Shown here: positions 26,134-34,507 of the stretch, piece after piece
Layout: every line of letters begins with the position of its first letter
How positions within the stretch are numbered: position 1 is the stretch's first letter
Source: Burkholderiales bacterium RIFCSPLOWO2_02_FULL_57_36
GTDB taxonomy: Bacteria > Pseudomonadota > Gammaproteobacteria > Burkholderiales > Burkholderiaceae_D
DNA length: 55,022 bases
Direction of reading: 5' to 3'
Assembly: GCA_001770855.1 (NCBI GenBank)
Contig: MESE01000084.1
Coordinates: 1 to 55,022, forward strand
Program-made: the position numbers and the translations under genes
The notes under the pieces: generated by a model
Databases searched by the model: none
What the model was told of the DNA's origin: nothing
Seen by the model: only the letters and a program-made list of their open reading frames with translations

Positions 26134-26904
26134 TCATTTTTCGATGGACGGTGGCTCTACCGCATTCGCCTGCCTGGAATGATGGATCACATCACCGATG
26201 GATTTTGCCCCGGGCGCATAAAGCTGCATCGCCTTGCCGGCAACGCCCAGCACCAGCGCGGTGATCAGGAACGGCCAGATCGTGCGGCGAACCGCCGTTT
26301 CGAGCCAGTGTTGCGTGTCAAGTCCGCGCAGCCGGCGATACAGACTGGCCGACAGCGCGCCGTCAATCAGCAATTCGGCAAACAGAACCGGCGCAGAATA
26401 AACCACCCAAAGCGAAGACAGGAACAGCGCGCCAATGACGATCAACACCATCAGCGGAATTGCGAACTCGTCAGCTTGGCCGACAGCGCCAAGGGTTTCA
26501 GACACGACACCGCCGTCATCGGGACTTGCATCTGCGCTATTGCTGCAACCGGAAGATGCGCTTTTCCCCGGAGAAGGGAACACCCCAGAAATATCGGGCG
26601 CATCGATATAGTCTGCCGCCGTTGTCCTGATCCACAGCCAAAGCAGAAACAGGAACATCAGGTAGGCGACGGCCAGCGCCGCCGGATAACGAAGCGCCAT
26701 TGATATGACGCCAAAATACAGCAGCCAGTATGCTGCCAGGAAGCCGGCGCCTCCGGTAATGCTCACGATGAGGAACATCTGGAGCCGGGGCCACCCTGTC
26801 AGCTCCAGTTGCGAGCGCAAGCGGCTGATCTCTGTCTGGCGATGGTAGAAAGGGCGCATTGGTTTCATGAGAGATGACAAAGCGGGATGAAAATGTTTCC
26901 GCAT
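26134..26904 (-). CDS. Hypothetical membrane protein
   Basis: A 256-residue protein with about four hydrophobic segments (approximately residues 43-65, 67-92, 150-172 and 206-228). A Ser/Asp/Gly-rich cytoplasmic or periplasmic loop (SPGKSASSGCSNSADASPDD) separates the second and third. The N-terminus contains MKPMRPFYHRQTEISRLRSQLELTGWPRLQMF. No family is recognised. A later ATG (residue 13 or 16) may be the true start. Confidence 0.6.
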   Translation of the reverse strand: MRKHFHPALSSLMKPMRPFYHRQTEISRLRSQLELTGWPRLQMFLIVSITGGAGFLAAYWLLYFGVISMALRYPAALAVAYLMFLFLLWLWIRTTAADYIDAPDISGVFPSPGKSASSGCSNSADASPDDGGVVSETLGAVGQADEFAIPLMVLIVIGALFLSSLWVVYSAPVLFAELLIDGALSASLYRRLRGLDTQHWLETAVRRTIWPFLITALVLGVAGKAMQLYAPGAKSIGDVIHHSRQANAVEPPSIEK

Positions 26905-26966
26905 GTTGCCATGGCCAACCCGTTATCACAATCACCAGTTCATGGGAGACGCGTTCACTGTACCAG

Positions 26967-27389
26967 TTAAAACACTCCGAGCAACTTCAACGCCAGGGCA
27001 ACAGCAACGCCGTCAGCACGCCGGAAACGCCCATCGCCAATCCGGCAAACGCCGCCCATTTCAGCGCTGACCTGAAATGCACGCCCGGTGCCGATACCAT
27101 GCGCGGTGACACTCAGTGCGAATCCGCGTGTGCTGCGGTCGCTGATCTTCAACAGGTTGAGTATGCTTCGCGCCAGCGCAACGGTGGCGGGACCAAGCAG
27201 GAAATGTATGAACTGCGCACCTTCGAAATACGCCTGATACAGCGTTTTTGTGACGACCAAAATCAGCTGGTGGTATTTATCGAAATCATCCTTGACTTCA
27301 AGTTCAGCAACTGTCTTAGCGGCAAAAACCGGAACCATGCCTGCAATCAAAACAATGGCTGCAACAATGATCCCGTTAATTTTTCCCAT
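26967..27389 (-). pseudogene. lrgB-like remnant with internal deletion and frameshift
   Basis: The frame contains YFEGAQFIHFLLGPATVALA and then RGFALSVTAHGIGTGRAFQVSAEMG, both LrgB signatures, but they are only about 20 residues apart. Full LrgB proteins have about 80 residues between them, so an internal stretch is missing. After SAEMGG the frame is wrong; shifting by one base gives AFAGLAMGVSGVLTALLLPW and a stop at 26987, the true LrgB ending. The N-terminal 45 residues are not LrgB-like. LrgB with LrgA affects murein hydrolase export or glycolate transport; this copy should be dead. No lrgA partner is present. Confidence 0.8.
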
Positions 27390-27438
27390 GAGCGATAAAG
27401 TAACGGTGCCCGAAAAATCACCCGGTGTGGGCGACGAC

Positions 27439-28239
27439 TTATTTTTCGGAAAGACGGTCCAATTCTTTTTTCAATTTTTGCGGGACCGGATAGCGCGGGT
27501 AGCTTTTCTGGAACTGTTTCCATTCTTCCTGCGCATCGCGCCGCAGATCCGCTTTCAATAATTCTTCAATCAACGCAAGCCATGGCTTGGGTGGATGTTT
27601 GGCGCCTGCTTCCGCCTGGTCACCCGGGTGCGGCGGCGCGGCAGCCGGGACCGGAGCCGAGGTAGGCGCCGCAGCTGGTGCGGAGGAACGCACTTCGCGC
27701 ATCTCTTCGCTCGGGATATCCGCCTGTGCAATCATGACCGGAGGAGCAATCGAAGGTGCGGTGCGGCTTTGTTTTTTCGGATCGCGAGTAACGGCTTTGG
27801 CGACCGGCGGCAGTTCTGCGTCGACTGAGCCACTCGATGCGGAGCCGGCAACCGGCGCGGGCTCGGTGACCGGCTCTTGTGCCCGCGGCGCTTGTGCAAT
27901 TTGCAGCGGCGCATCCATTCCGGTTTGGCCCTGCCACTGAAGCGTGACGAGCACCGCCACGGCAACACTTGCGGCAAGTCCCATCGGTATTTGCCAACGT
28001 CGCAGGAACGATGGAGGAACATTCGTCGCGCCGGGAACAACGGGATCGTTCGATGCGCCGCGCGACAAGCGCGCGCTTTTTTCCAGCGCGCTTTCCGTTT
28101 TCGCCAGAATGGCGGCATCCAGCTCGGCGGATGGCTCAGGCTGTTCGAGCGACCGCAGACGCTGCGCCAGCCCGCCCTCCCGTTTCAGGAACAGGTCGAA
28201 CTCCGCATCCTCGCGCGAATTGCTGTCATGTGAAGTCAT
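27439..28239 (-). CDS. Putative anti-sigma factor (single-pass membrane protein)
   Basis: A 266-residue protein. The first 80 residues are charged and cytoplasmic (EDAEFDLFLKREGGLAQRLRSLEQPEPSAELDAAILAK), one hydrophobic segment follows (about residues 85-103, IPMGLAASVAVAVLVTLQW), and the rest is a Pro/Ala-rich periplasmic linker ending in EELLKADLRRDAQEEWKQFQKSYPRYPVP. Its ATG overlaps the stop of the ECF sigma gene by four bases, the standard arrangement of sigma and anti-sigma genes. It lacks a clear zinc (HxxxCxxC) motif. Confidence 0.78.
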   Translation of the reverse strand: MTSHDSNSREDAEFDLFLKREGGLAQRLRSLEQPEPSAELDAAILAKTESALEKSARLSRGASNDPVVPGATNVPPSFLRRWQIPMGLAASVAVAVLVTLQWQGQTGMDAPLQIAQAPRAQEPVTEPAPVAGSASSGSVDAELPPVAKAVTRDPKKQSRTAPSIAPPVMIAQADIPSEEMREVRSSAPAAAPTSAPVPAAAPPHPGDQAEAGAKHPPKPWLALIEELLKADLRRDAQEEWKQFQKSYPRYPVPQKLKKELDRLSEK

Positions 28240-28835
28240 GCCTCTGCCTCCTGTGCCGTGACGCCGCGAATTTGCTGGCGCAGCTTTCGCATCGCATAGC
28301 GCAACCTGCTCTTTACGGTTTCGGCCGACACCACCGTCATCATTGCAATTTCTTCCAGGCTCATGCCGTTGAACTGTTGCAGCACGAGTGCTTCGCGCTG
28401 CTCGCCGGGCAAACTCCGAATCGCGGCATGAAGCTCTGCAGCCCGCTGTTTTTCCTCAAGATCATCTTCGGGAGATGATTCATTCTGCGCCAGGTCGGCC
28501 AGGTGCTCGAACGCACTGCCATCGTCGTCATCGGCCTTTCCCATATCGCTGGCCAACAGGTCTTGATGCTGCCGCAACAGGTCGATGAGCCGGTTACGCG
28601 CGATTTGATATAGATAAGTACGAAAGGCCGATTGCGCCTGATAGCGCTTCCGCGCGCCGTGCAGACGGGCCCAGGTATCCTGCGCAATTTCGTCTACCCA
28701 ATCCTTGCGCGGCGAAAGCCAAAAGATAAATTGATACGAGCCCCGGCTGTGCCGCTGATACAGTTCCTTGAACGACGCCAGATCGTCATCTCGGTAACGT
28801 TCCATCAACATTTCATCGGACCAATTTTTATCCAT
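28236..28835 (-). CDS. ECF-type RNA polymerase sigma factor
   Basis: A 199-residue sigma-70 family protein with region 2 (LASFKELYQRHSRGSYQFIFWLSPRKDWVDEIAQDTWARLH) and region 4 (LPGEQREALVLQQFNGMSLEEIAMMTVVSAETVKSRLRYAMRKLRQ). The linker is acidic. The start at 28835 (MDKNWSDEMLM) was chosen over an ATG nine codons upstream because relatives begin here. It is coupled by an ATGA overlap to a membrane anti-sigma protein, so it probably answers an envelope signal. I did not recognise its own target promoters. Confidence 0.9.
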   Translation of the reverse strand: MDKNWSDEMLMERYRDDDLASFKELYQRHSRGSYQFIFWLSPRKDWVDEIAQDTWARLHGARKRYQAQSAFRTYLYQIARNRLIDLLRQHQDLLASDMGKADDDDGSAFEHLADLAQNESSPEDDLEEKQRAAELHAAIRSLPGEQREALVLQQFNGMSLEEIAMMTVVSAETVKSRLRYAMRKLRQQIRGVTAQEAEA

Positions 28836-29489
28836 TTGGCAAGTGTAGCGGAGATGGCACATGGTGCCAACTCCGCTACACGCCTGTCTGCATGGATGCC
28901 GTTACTTATGCATGGAACGATCATTCGCGCACTACCGGGTTAAATTCGCCAGAAAATTAATTGCGGACGAGCGCGGTAATCGCACGCGCAGTCCGGGTGC
29001 CTGCGTCATGAATGCGATTGATACCTCATGCCAGCTCCATTCGCCAGTGAAGGCCGTTTGAGTAGCAGGGTAACCGGTACCGGATAGCCGCGGCGGCGCC
29101 TGATTCGGATCGGGGCGCCAAGGCATTGATGGATCAAGCCTGTGAATGAAACTTAATCGAGGTCATGATGCATTTATTTGAAGAGATAAAAGAGCAATTG
29201 ACGGTGGCATTTTGCAAAAGATGTGAGCGCTCCGGTGATATTCAGACCTCGGGAGCGAAGTTGTGGTCGGAAAAGTCGAGGCTATATTGGAAGAAGTGTC
29301 CAATCGTTTGTGATGGCTTGGCTGGCTCCGATGGCGGCGTAACAATAAATAGTTAACCGTCGGCCGGGCTTTTTATTGCCGGCTAATTGCATTCTTTCGG
29401 AACACCCGGGTGGGCGCATTGTCTGAAACATGGATCGCTTACGGCACGACCATGTGCTCCGAAAAATCAACAGATGGCGCAATGCAAAG
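28836..29489. other. Long gap with no convincing gene
   Basis: A 62-codon plus-strand frame at 29168-29356 begins ATGCATTTATTTGAAGAG after GAGGTC, with one CxxC (CKRC), but its amino acids match nothing known to me. Minus-strand frames here are shorter and unsupported. No tRNA, terminator or repeat was found. The stretch may be a remnant of mobile DNA, since the next gene is plasmid-like. Confidence 0.4.
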
Positions 29490-30032
29490 ATGGCTCTTGT
29501 GACAATTACCGAAGCGGCAAAGCTTGTCCTTCGTTCACGCCGGACGCTGTATCGAGATATCGATAAAGGGCGTCTCAGTAAATCAGTGGCGCATGATGGT
29601 GCTACAGTAATCGATACATCGGAACTACTGCGCGTGTATGGAGTGCTTTATAAAGAAGACCGTGCGGCGCAGCAGGCATCCGGCAACTCGCCGATCGACG
29701 AGTTCGAAGAACTGGTCGAGACTTGGGAGCATCCACAGCTTCCGCTGCCGAAAGGACGTGCCAACGACCACGCGACCTCCGCCGATCACGTGCAGCTTCA
29801 CATCCTCGAAGAGAAAATCAAATCCCTTGAGCACGTGCTGGCGCTTGAATCCACGTTGCGAAAAGTAAAAGACGAAGTAACGAACGAATTGCGCGCCCGC
29901 CTTGAAGACAAGGAAAGAGTGATCAAGATATTGGAAAACAAGGTCTTGCTGCTGGACTATAACGAGCCGCCGGAAAAATATTTCCCCAAAAAGCCAAAGG
30001 GACTTTTCGCCAGGCTGTTCAATATGAAATAG
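29490..30032 (+). CDS. Plasmid-type helix-turn-helix protein with coiled coil
   Basis: A 180-residue protein. The N-terminus MALVTITEAAKLVLRSRRTLYRDIDKGRLSKSVAHDGATVIDTSELLRVYG is a MerR/excisionase-like DNA-binding domain. A helical coiled coil follows (about residues 105-155, LEEKIKSLEHVLALESTLRKVKDEV). Proteins of this design accompany replication and partition genes on betaproteobacterial plasmids. No replication gene is nearby, so it is an orphan, perhaps from an integrated plasmid. The ATG at 29490 begins the domain. A GC-rich hairpin follows it at 30090. Confidence 0.7.
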   Translation: MALVTITEAAKLVLRSRRTLYRDIDKGRLSKSVAHDGATVIDTSELLRVYGVLYKEDRAAQQASGNSPIDEFEELVETWEHPQLPLPKGRANDHATSADHVQLHILEEKIKSLEHVLALESTLRKVKDEVTNELRARLEDKERVIKILENKVLLLDYNEPPEKYFPKKPKGLFARLFNMK

Positions 30033-30089
30033 CCAAATGCCGTCGTTCCGGGCCACGCTTATCTGATCGTCACTTCGTCAAAAAAGCAG

Positions 30090-30124
30090 AAGCCCGGGAA
30101 CGCGTTGCCTGCGAACCCGGGCTT
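30090..30124 (+). terminator. Hairpin after the plasmid-type gene
   Basis: AAGCCCGGG (30090-30098) pairs with CCCGGGCTT (30116-30124) around a 17-base loop. The T tract afterwards is weak, so terminator function is probable rather than certain. Confidence 0.55.
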
Positions 30125-30213
30125 ATCCTGATTTCTGCTACATCAAACTCAAGCGCGCCCGACAGTTTTTCACATCGCCGGTTCAAGCGGGTTGCCGCGG
30201 ATGCAGCGCCCTG

Positions 30214-30606
30214 TCAGCAATTGCCTTTCTTGGCTTGGCCTGGCGGGCAGAAGTTGCCATTGCCATGCTTGTTTTTCTTCTTCTTGTCTTTCTTGACCTC
30301 TTTCCAGCCGCCTTCCTGAAAGCGCCATTTATCACCGTCCTGGCGCCACTCGGGACGCTCATATCGGTGACCTTCGCGCGCTTGTTCCCAGCGGCCTTCG
30401 GACCAGACGTGCCGGCTGCCGTTCCAGTTCCAGTAGCCAGGCGCCCAGATATAACCGCCTCGCGGCGGCGGAGCCGCTTCGACTATGATCGGCGGCGGTG
30501 CAACCGGAATAATGATGTTCACATCAATCCGTGCGGATGCCTGCATCGGCGCAAAAGCGGCAGTGCTGATGGCAATGATGGCCGCCGCGTGGAGAATGGG
30601 TTTCAT
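30214..30606 (-). CDS. YXWGXW repeat-type secreted protein
   Basis: A 130-residue protein with a signal peptide (MKPILHAAAIIAISTAAFAPMQASA). The mature part has a Pro-rich strand (IIIPVAPPPIIVEAAPPPRGGYIWAPGYWNWNGSRHVWSEGRWEQARE) with repeated Trp motifs of the YXWGXW family and a strongly basic tail (KKDKKKKNKHGNGN) before a CPPGQAKKGNC end. The family is periplasmic or surface-exposed; function unknown. The start has GAGGTCAAC directly upstream. Confidence 0.82.
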   Translation of the reverse strand: MKPILHAAAIIAISTAAFAPMQASARIDVNIIIPVAPPPIIVEAAPPPRGGYIWAPGYWNWNGSRHVWSEGRWEQAREGHRYERPEWRQDGDKWRFQEGGWKEVKKDKKKKNKHGNGNFCPPGQAKKGNC

Positions 30607-30828
30607 GTTGACCTCGATTCGGAGTTGTATCGCTCTCAATATACAGAGGGTATTTACGGAATGCATCAGATGATGCATCTGATTACAAATTTGTCGTGCG
30701 TGGTTGCGCTGCCGCACACTCACGTTAGTATGCAAGCTTGAGGCTTCTCGTCGCCATGCTCGTCGTGATGACAGGGTATTTTGTTAGACTCGTGGCACTC
30801 TGGCAAAAAAGGAAACGAAAGCACGACT

Positions 30829-31182
30829 ATGGATACGACTATTTATCACAACCCCAAGTGCAGCAATTCGCGCAGTACGCTGGCGATGATTCGCAATGCC
30901 GGCATCGAGCCGCAAGTGATCGAGTATCTGGTCAATCCGCCGGATCGCGAGAAGTTGAAGGAATTGATTTCCATGTCAGGCCTGACGGTCAGGGCTGCGT
31001 TGCGGGATAAGGATGCGCTCTATCATGAACTCGGGCTGGACAATCCGCAGTTGTCGGATGATGAACTGCTCGACGCAGTGACTGCTCATCCGGCGCTGCT
31101 CAACCGGCCGTTCGTGCAGACAACCAAGGGCGTGCGGCTATGCCGTCCCGTGGAGCGCGTACTGGAGATCTTGCCCTCATAG
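30829..31182 (+). CDS. arsC: Arsenate reductase (glutaredoxin-dependent type)
   Basis: A 117-residue ArsC/Spx-family protein. It begins MDTTIYHNPKCSNSRSTLAMIRNAG with the catalytic Cys near residue 11. Other family signs are VIEYLVNPPDREKLKEL, RDKDALYHELGLDN, and the terminal HPALLNRPFVQTTKGVRLCRPVERVLEIL with the Arg that binds arsenate. It reduces arsenate to arsenite with glutathione and glutaredoxin. No arsenite exporter is beside it. An upstream in-frame start (30781) has no signal. Confidence 0.9.
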   Translation: MDTTIYHNPKCSNSRSTLAMIRNAGIEPQVIEYLVNPPDREKLKELISMSGLTVRAALRDKDALYHELGLDNPQLSDDELLDAVTAHPALLNRPFVQTTKGVRLCRPVERVLEILPS

Positions 31183-31308
31183 TAGAAGAGGCCTTTCGAT
31201 TGCCATGGCGCTGCATGTCTTGAGAAACTCCGCGTTTGCCCAGGCAGGAGAAGCTGGGATAAAGATAGTGCGTGTCAGCTCGCCTCGGAATCATTTTGCC
31301 ATGGCACG

Positions 31309-32022
31309 CTAAAATCGCGCGACGTCCTGTGCAGGATTTTTCGACACCGGATGGCGGCCGGCGGCTTGGCGCTTCCCGTTCGGTTGCGACCTCCGTGTCG
31401 CGTCGGATGGCGCGATCAGGCTGTTCATGAAAAGCCCTTCGGATGAGCCGCCGGTCTTCCTGACCGCCCATGAAGTAAAGGCCCACATGCCGGCAAAGGT
31501 AAGTACGATCAACACCGGATAAGCCAGCATCAGATTCGGCAACGGCGTTTTCCATGCCAATGGGCGCGCCACGCCCAGAAATGCCGCATACAGCCATGAA
31601 ACACCGGACAATGCCCCGGCCCAGATCGCCCATGTGCGCTGCCCTGCAGCAAGCTTGAGTAGCGAACTGGCTTTGGACATCATCGGCAGAACCCGACAAT
31701 GCAGCAGTATGCCGTTCAGGGTGAGCAGGGCGACTACGATAATTTTTGCCTGCAATTTGGGATTCGAGAGCGTGTAGTTCCAGCCGTCACCGACAGCGTC
31801 GCGGCCAATCAGCAGCAGCCCCGTTATCCAGAGGATGATCAGCATCCCCGACACGGTACGTTTCAGGTCTTGGAGATTTGCCGCCCGTTTATCGATCCGT
31901 CCCTGATAGAGGCGCACCAGAATGCCGAGATCGCTGATCAGGATGGCGCCTATGGCGACGCAGCATGCGATCAGGTGAAAATAAACCAGCATCATTCTTA
32001 GCATTTCCGACGTTGACAACAT
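31309..32022 (-). CDS. Multi-pass membrane protein of unknown function
   Basis: A 237-residue protein with about five hydrophobic helices (approximately residues 10-30, 54-72, 88-106, 132-152 and 166-186) and a basic, Pro/Arg-rich C-terminal tail. Conserved-looking residues include the His at HLIACCVAIGAILISD and LLHCRVLPMM, which could bind haem or metal, as in small DUF2214-type proteins. This is only an impression. No neighbours on the same strand. Confidence 0.6.
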   Translation of the reverse strand: MLSTSEMLRMMLVYFHLIACCVAIGAILISDLGILVRLYQGRIDKRAANLQDLKRTVSGMLIILWITGLLLIGRDAVGDGWNYTLSNPKLQAKIIVVALLTLNGILLHCRVLPMMSKASSLLKLAAGQRTWAIWAGALSGVSWLYAAFLGVARPLAWKTPLPNLMLAYPVLIVLTFAGMWAFTSWAVRKTGGSSEGLFMNSLIAPSDATRRSQPNGKRQAAGRHPVSKNPAQDVARF

Positions 32023-32174
32023 GGCTTCCCCCCAATGGTTGGACGAATGGCAGGCTTTCGTTATCGAAATGATAAAGGCGCCGTGGATGTCAGAATCTCA
32101 TTTAAATTATCAAATCACAACATGCGACGGAGAATTTTGTCGATTAGCTCAATCCAACTTGCGATTGCGCAAAT

Positions 32175-32540
32175 ATGTGCGTTACAGAAAGCGAACTAAT
32201 TACCTTGCAGCGTGCCAGCGCGATTCGCGGTGTGCACGTCAGAAGTACGGATGCGGGCGGCCTTTGCGTGAGTTTTGAGGTTGGCGCGCAAACCGCGACA
32301 TTGATGATCTCGCGTAATGAGGTGCGCTACTGGGGCCGGCTAAACCGCCTGGCCAACTGGCTTAAAGAGCTGGACATGTGTTCTTGGAACGTCGAGGCCG
32401 CGCGCCAGTGTTGTGCCGAGAATGCCGGTAGTGATCGCCAACACCGCCGGCAGCTAAGGCAGTCCGCCGATTTTTTCTGCGATACCCATTCGTCCGAAGC
32501 AGTAGGGGGCGACATCGATATACTGAGCAACGCGTCCTGA
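32175..32540 (+). CDS. Hypothetical protein, plasmid-like
   Basis: A 121-residue product. Its first 75 residues (ITLQRASAIRGVHVRSTDAGGLCVSFEVGAQTATLMISRNEVRYWGRLNRLANWLKEL) are well-behaved and resemble small proteins near plasmid partition genes, in my memory only. The last 45 residues (ARQCCAENAGSDRQHRRQLRQSADFFC) look like out-of-frame sequence, so a frameshift after residue 75 is likely. It ends 21 bases before the methyltransferase gene. It may be a decayed gene. Confidence 0.4.
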   Translation: MCVTESELITLQRASAIRGVHVRSTDAGGLCVSFEVGAQTATLMISRNEVRYWGRLNRLANWLKELDMCSWNVEAARQCCAENAGSDRQHRRQLRQSADFFCDTHSSEAVGGDIDILSNAS

Positions 32541-32561
32541 CATTATCGGAGATGGTTACCA

Positions 32562-33188
32562 ATGAATTTCTATGAAGATAAGATCCTGCCGCACCTGATC
32601 CACGCGGCGTGCTCGCAGCGCCCGATCATGCACTTGCGGGAGAAAGTCATTCGACTCGCCCGGGGCCAGGTTCTCGAAGTAGGGATCGGCACCGGCATCA
32701 ACCTGCCGCTCTACAATCCGCGGAAGGTCGAGTTCGTCTGGGGCCTGGAGCCGTCGGCAGCGATGCGCAAAAAGGCGCAATGCAGCATCGCACATTCCCC
32801 GGTGCCGGTGAAATGGCTCGATCTGCCGGGCGAGAAAATTCCCTTGGACGATAACAGCGTCGACACAGTGCTGCTGACTTTTACCCTGTGCACGATCCCT
32901 GACTGGCGCCTGGCACTACGGCAGATGCATCGGGTCTTGAAACCAGATGGCCGGCTGCTGTTCTGCGAACATGGGCGCGCGCCGGATGCCGGCGTACGAA
33001 AGTGGCAAGACCGGTTGACGCCGTTTTGGAAGCCGCTTGCCGGCGGTTGCCACCTGAATCGTCCGATTCAGGAATATATCGAGAGCGCCGGATTCATCAT
33101 CGAAGAAATCGAAAACGTGTATATCGAGCATGCGCCGCGCTTCGCTGGATATATATCTTATGGGCACGCGGCAAAAAAGCCGCGGTAA
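32562..33188 (+). CDS. Class I SAM-dependent methyltransferase (METTL7-like)
   Basis: A 208-residue enzyme with the SAM-binding motif VLEVGIGTGINLPLY near residue 38, the acidic loop GLEPSAAMRKKA, VDTVLLTFTLCTIPDW and VLKPDGRLLFCEHGRAPD. The C-terminal part (HLNRPIQEYIESAGFIIEEIENVY) is typical of the METTL7/UbiE-like group. The substrate is unknown; small thiols or lipids are candidates. The product should be cytoplasmic. Confidence 0.85.
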   Translation: MNFYEDKILPHLIHAACSQRPIMHLREKVIRLARGQVLEVGIGTGINLPLYNPRKVEFVWGLEPSAAMRKKAQCSIAHSPVPVKWLDLPGEKIPLDDNSVDTVLLTFTLCTIPDWRLALRQMHRVLKPDGRLLFCEHGRAPDAGVRKWQDRLTPFWKPLAGGCHLNRPIQEYIESAGFIIEEIENVYIEHAPRFAGYISYGHAAKKPR

Positions 33189-33263
33189 TGCCCACATATC
33201 CCATAAACAGGGGTTGCATGGCGGCACCGCGTGCGCTGTAATCGCAAGGTGACAATTTAGCCA

Positions 33264-33310
33264 TTGACAATTGAATACAATAAGCTACACTTGCATTCAA
33301 TTGAATACAA
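33264..33310 (+). promoter_or_regulatory. Sigma-70-like promoter with repeated operator-like boxes
   Basis: TTGACA (33264-33269) and TACACT (33286-33291) are separated by 16 bases. The 13-base box CAATTGAATACAA occurs at 33268-33280 and again at 33298-33310, exactly 30 bases (about three helix turns) apart, so it overlaps both ends of the promoter. ATTCAATTGAAT at 33295-33306 is a 12-base perfect palindrome. The first gene of the operon encodes a ribbon-helix-helix-like protein that could bind here. Confidence 0.75.
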
Positions 33311-33324
33311 AGCGGAGATTCGTG

Positions 33325-33843
33325 ATGGCTCAAAGCGCCGGCGGCACGATGGTCCCGATATCGGGGCGAATCGAGGATGAGTTGTATCAGTGGTTCATAT
33401 CGCTGAAGTACGAGAGCGCAAAGACCAACAGCGAAAAGCTGCGCGAAGCATTGAAAGAATTGAAGTTGCAGCATGACGGAGCGCATGATTTCGTGACGGC
33501 GCTGGCGTGGTTTCAGAATGTGATCAAGCCGCTGAGCCAGTCGTTGTCGGTGGTCGAGCGCGACGAGAAGGCGCATTCCGAGGTGATGGGCCTGCTGATT
33601 GAAAACATCAGCGCGATGGCGGCCACCCTGATCTCGTCGCGGCCGGAAACACTGACCGAAGCAAAACAAATCGAAGAACAGCTGGTGCGCCGCGCGATGG
33701 CACTGACGGAGGCGCTGTTGCGGCAAGGCGTGACGCCCTCGGCGGCGGCATTCGACGACGCTGTCGTGCGCCGCCACAGCAACAGAACCATCGAGCTCGC
33801 TTTACTGATTAATCAAGCCACCAAAGGAGAACATAATGGCTGA
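33325..33843 (+). CDS. Ribbon-helix-helix-like protein, first gene of the pspA-yqiJ-yqiK operon
   Basis: A 172-residue protein. The N-terminal segment VPISGRIEDELYQWFISLKYESAKTNSEKLREALKEL looks like a ribbon-helix-helix (CopG/Arc type) DNA-binding domain, with the strand SGRIEDELYQWF and two helices. The remainder is helical and acidic, with no membrane segment. The start at 33325 follows GGAGATTCGTG. The gene overlaps pspA by eight bases, so it belongs to the same message. It is inferred to be the operon's autoregulator. I do not know a named family. Confidence 0.7.
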   Translation: MAQSAGGTMVPISGRIEDELYQWFISLKYESAKTNSEKLREALKELKLQHDGAHDFVTALAWFQNVIKPLSQSLSVVERDEKAHSEVMGLLIENISAMAATLISSRPETLTEAKQIEEQLVRRAMALTEALLRQGVTPSAAAFDDAVVRRHSNRTIELALLINQATKGEHNG

Positions 33844-34507
33844 GTCGTTGCGTAACCGTGTCTCACAAATCATCGTCGGCAGCGTGCATGCGTTGATCGA
33901 TAAAATCGAGGACCAGGCGCCCGAGGCCGTCATGGAGCAGGCGGTCCGGCGCGTCGATTCGGTCATCGATGAAGTGCGCCAGGAACTCGGCGTAGTCGCA
34001 GCGAACCGGCATCTCGCCCAGCGCCAGCATGCCGAGTTGAATCGGCGCCATCTTGAACTGACCGCCAGCGCGGAGGATGCATTCGCGCTGAACCGGGATG
34101 ATCTGGCGCGCGCCGCGGTGGCCAAGCAACTGGACCTGGAGGTACAGATGCCGGTAATCGAAGGCACGCTGCAGGATCTCGCCAAACAGGAAAAGGATCT
34201 GTCGGGATACATCGATGCGCTGACCGGCAAGAAACGCGAGATGCAGGATGCGATCACCGCGTTCCAGGCAAGCCGCGCGCGCGTCGCCAGCGCCACCGGC
34301 GTTTCCGCATCAACCAACAATGCGCAGGTCAAGGTTGATGAAGCGAGCGCGGCGTTCGGCCGGATTTTCGAGCGGCAGACCGGGCTCTCGATCGGCGACC
34401 AGAAATTGTCGGTGGAACAGTCGACCAAACTCAAGGAACTCGACGACCTGGTTCAGACCCGCAAGGTTGAAGAGCGTATGGCGCAGATCCGCGCCAGCAA
34501 ATCATGA
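33836..34507 (+). CDS. pspA: PspA/IM30 family protein
   Basis: A 223-residue, almost wholly alpha-helical protein of the PspA/IM30 (ESCRT-III-like) family. It has amphipathic N-terminal residues (MAESLRNRVSQIIVGSVHALIDKIEDQAPEAVMEQAVRRVDSVIDEV) and long coiled coils, with the family's QLDLEVQMPVIEGTLQDLAKQEKDLSGYIDALTGKKREMQDAITAFQASRA segment. Such proteins assemble on the inner face of the membrane and protect it under stress. It sits directly before yqiJ and a flotillin gene, the arrangement seen in other PspA-flotillin systems. Gene symbol by family. Confidence 0.85.
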   Translation: MAESLRNRVSQIIVGSVHALIDKIEDQAPEAVMEQAVRRVDSVIDEVRQELGVVAANRHLAQRQHAELNRRHLELTASAEDAFALNRDDLARAAVAKQLDLEVQMPVIEGTLQDLAKQEKDLSGYIDALTGKKREMQDAITAFQASRARVASATGVSASTNNAQVKVDEASAAFGRIFERQTGLSIGDQKLSVEQSTKLKELDDLVQTRKVEERMAQIRASKS

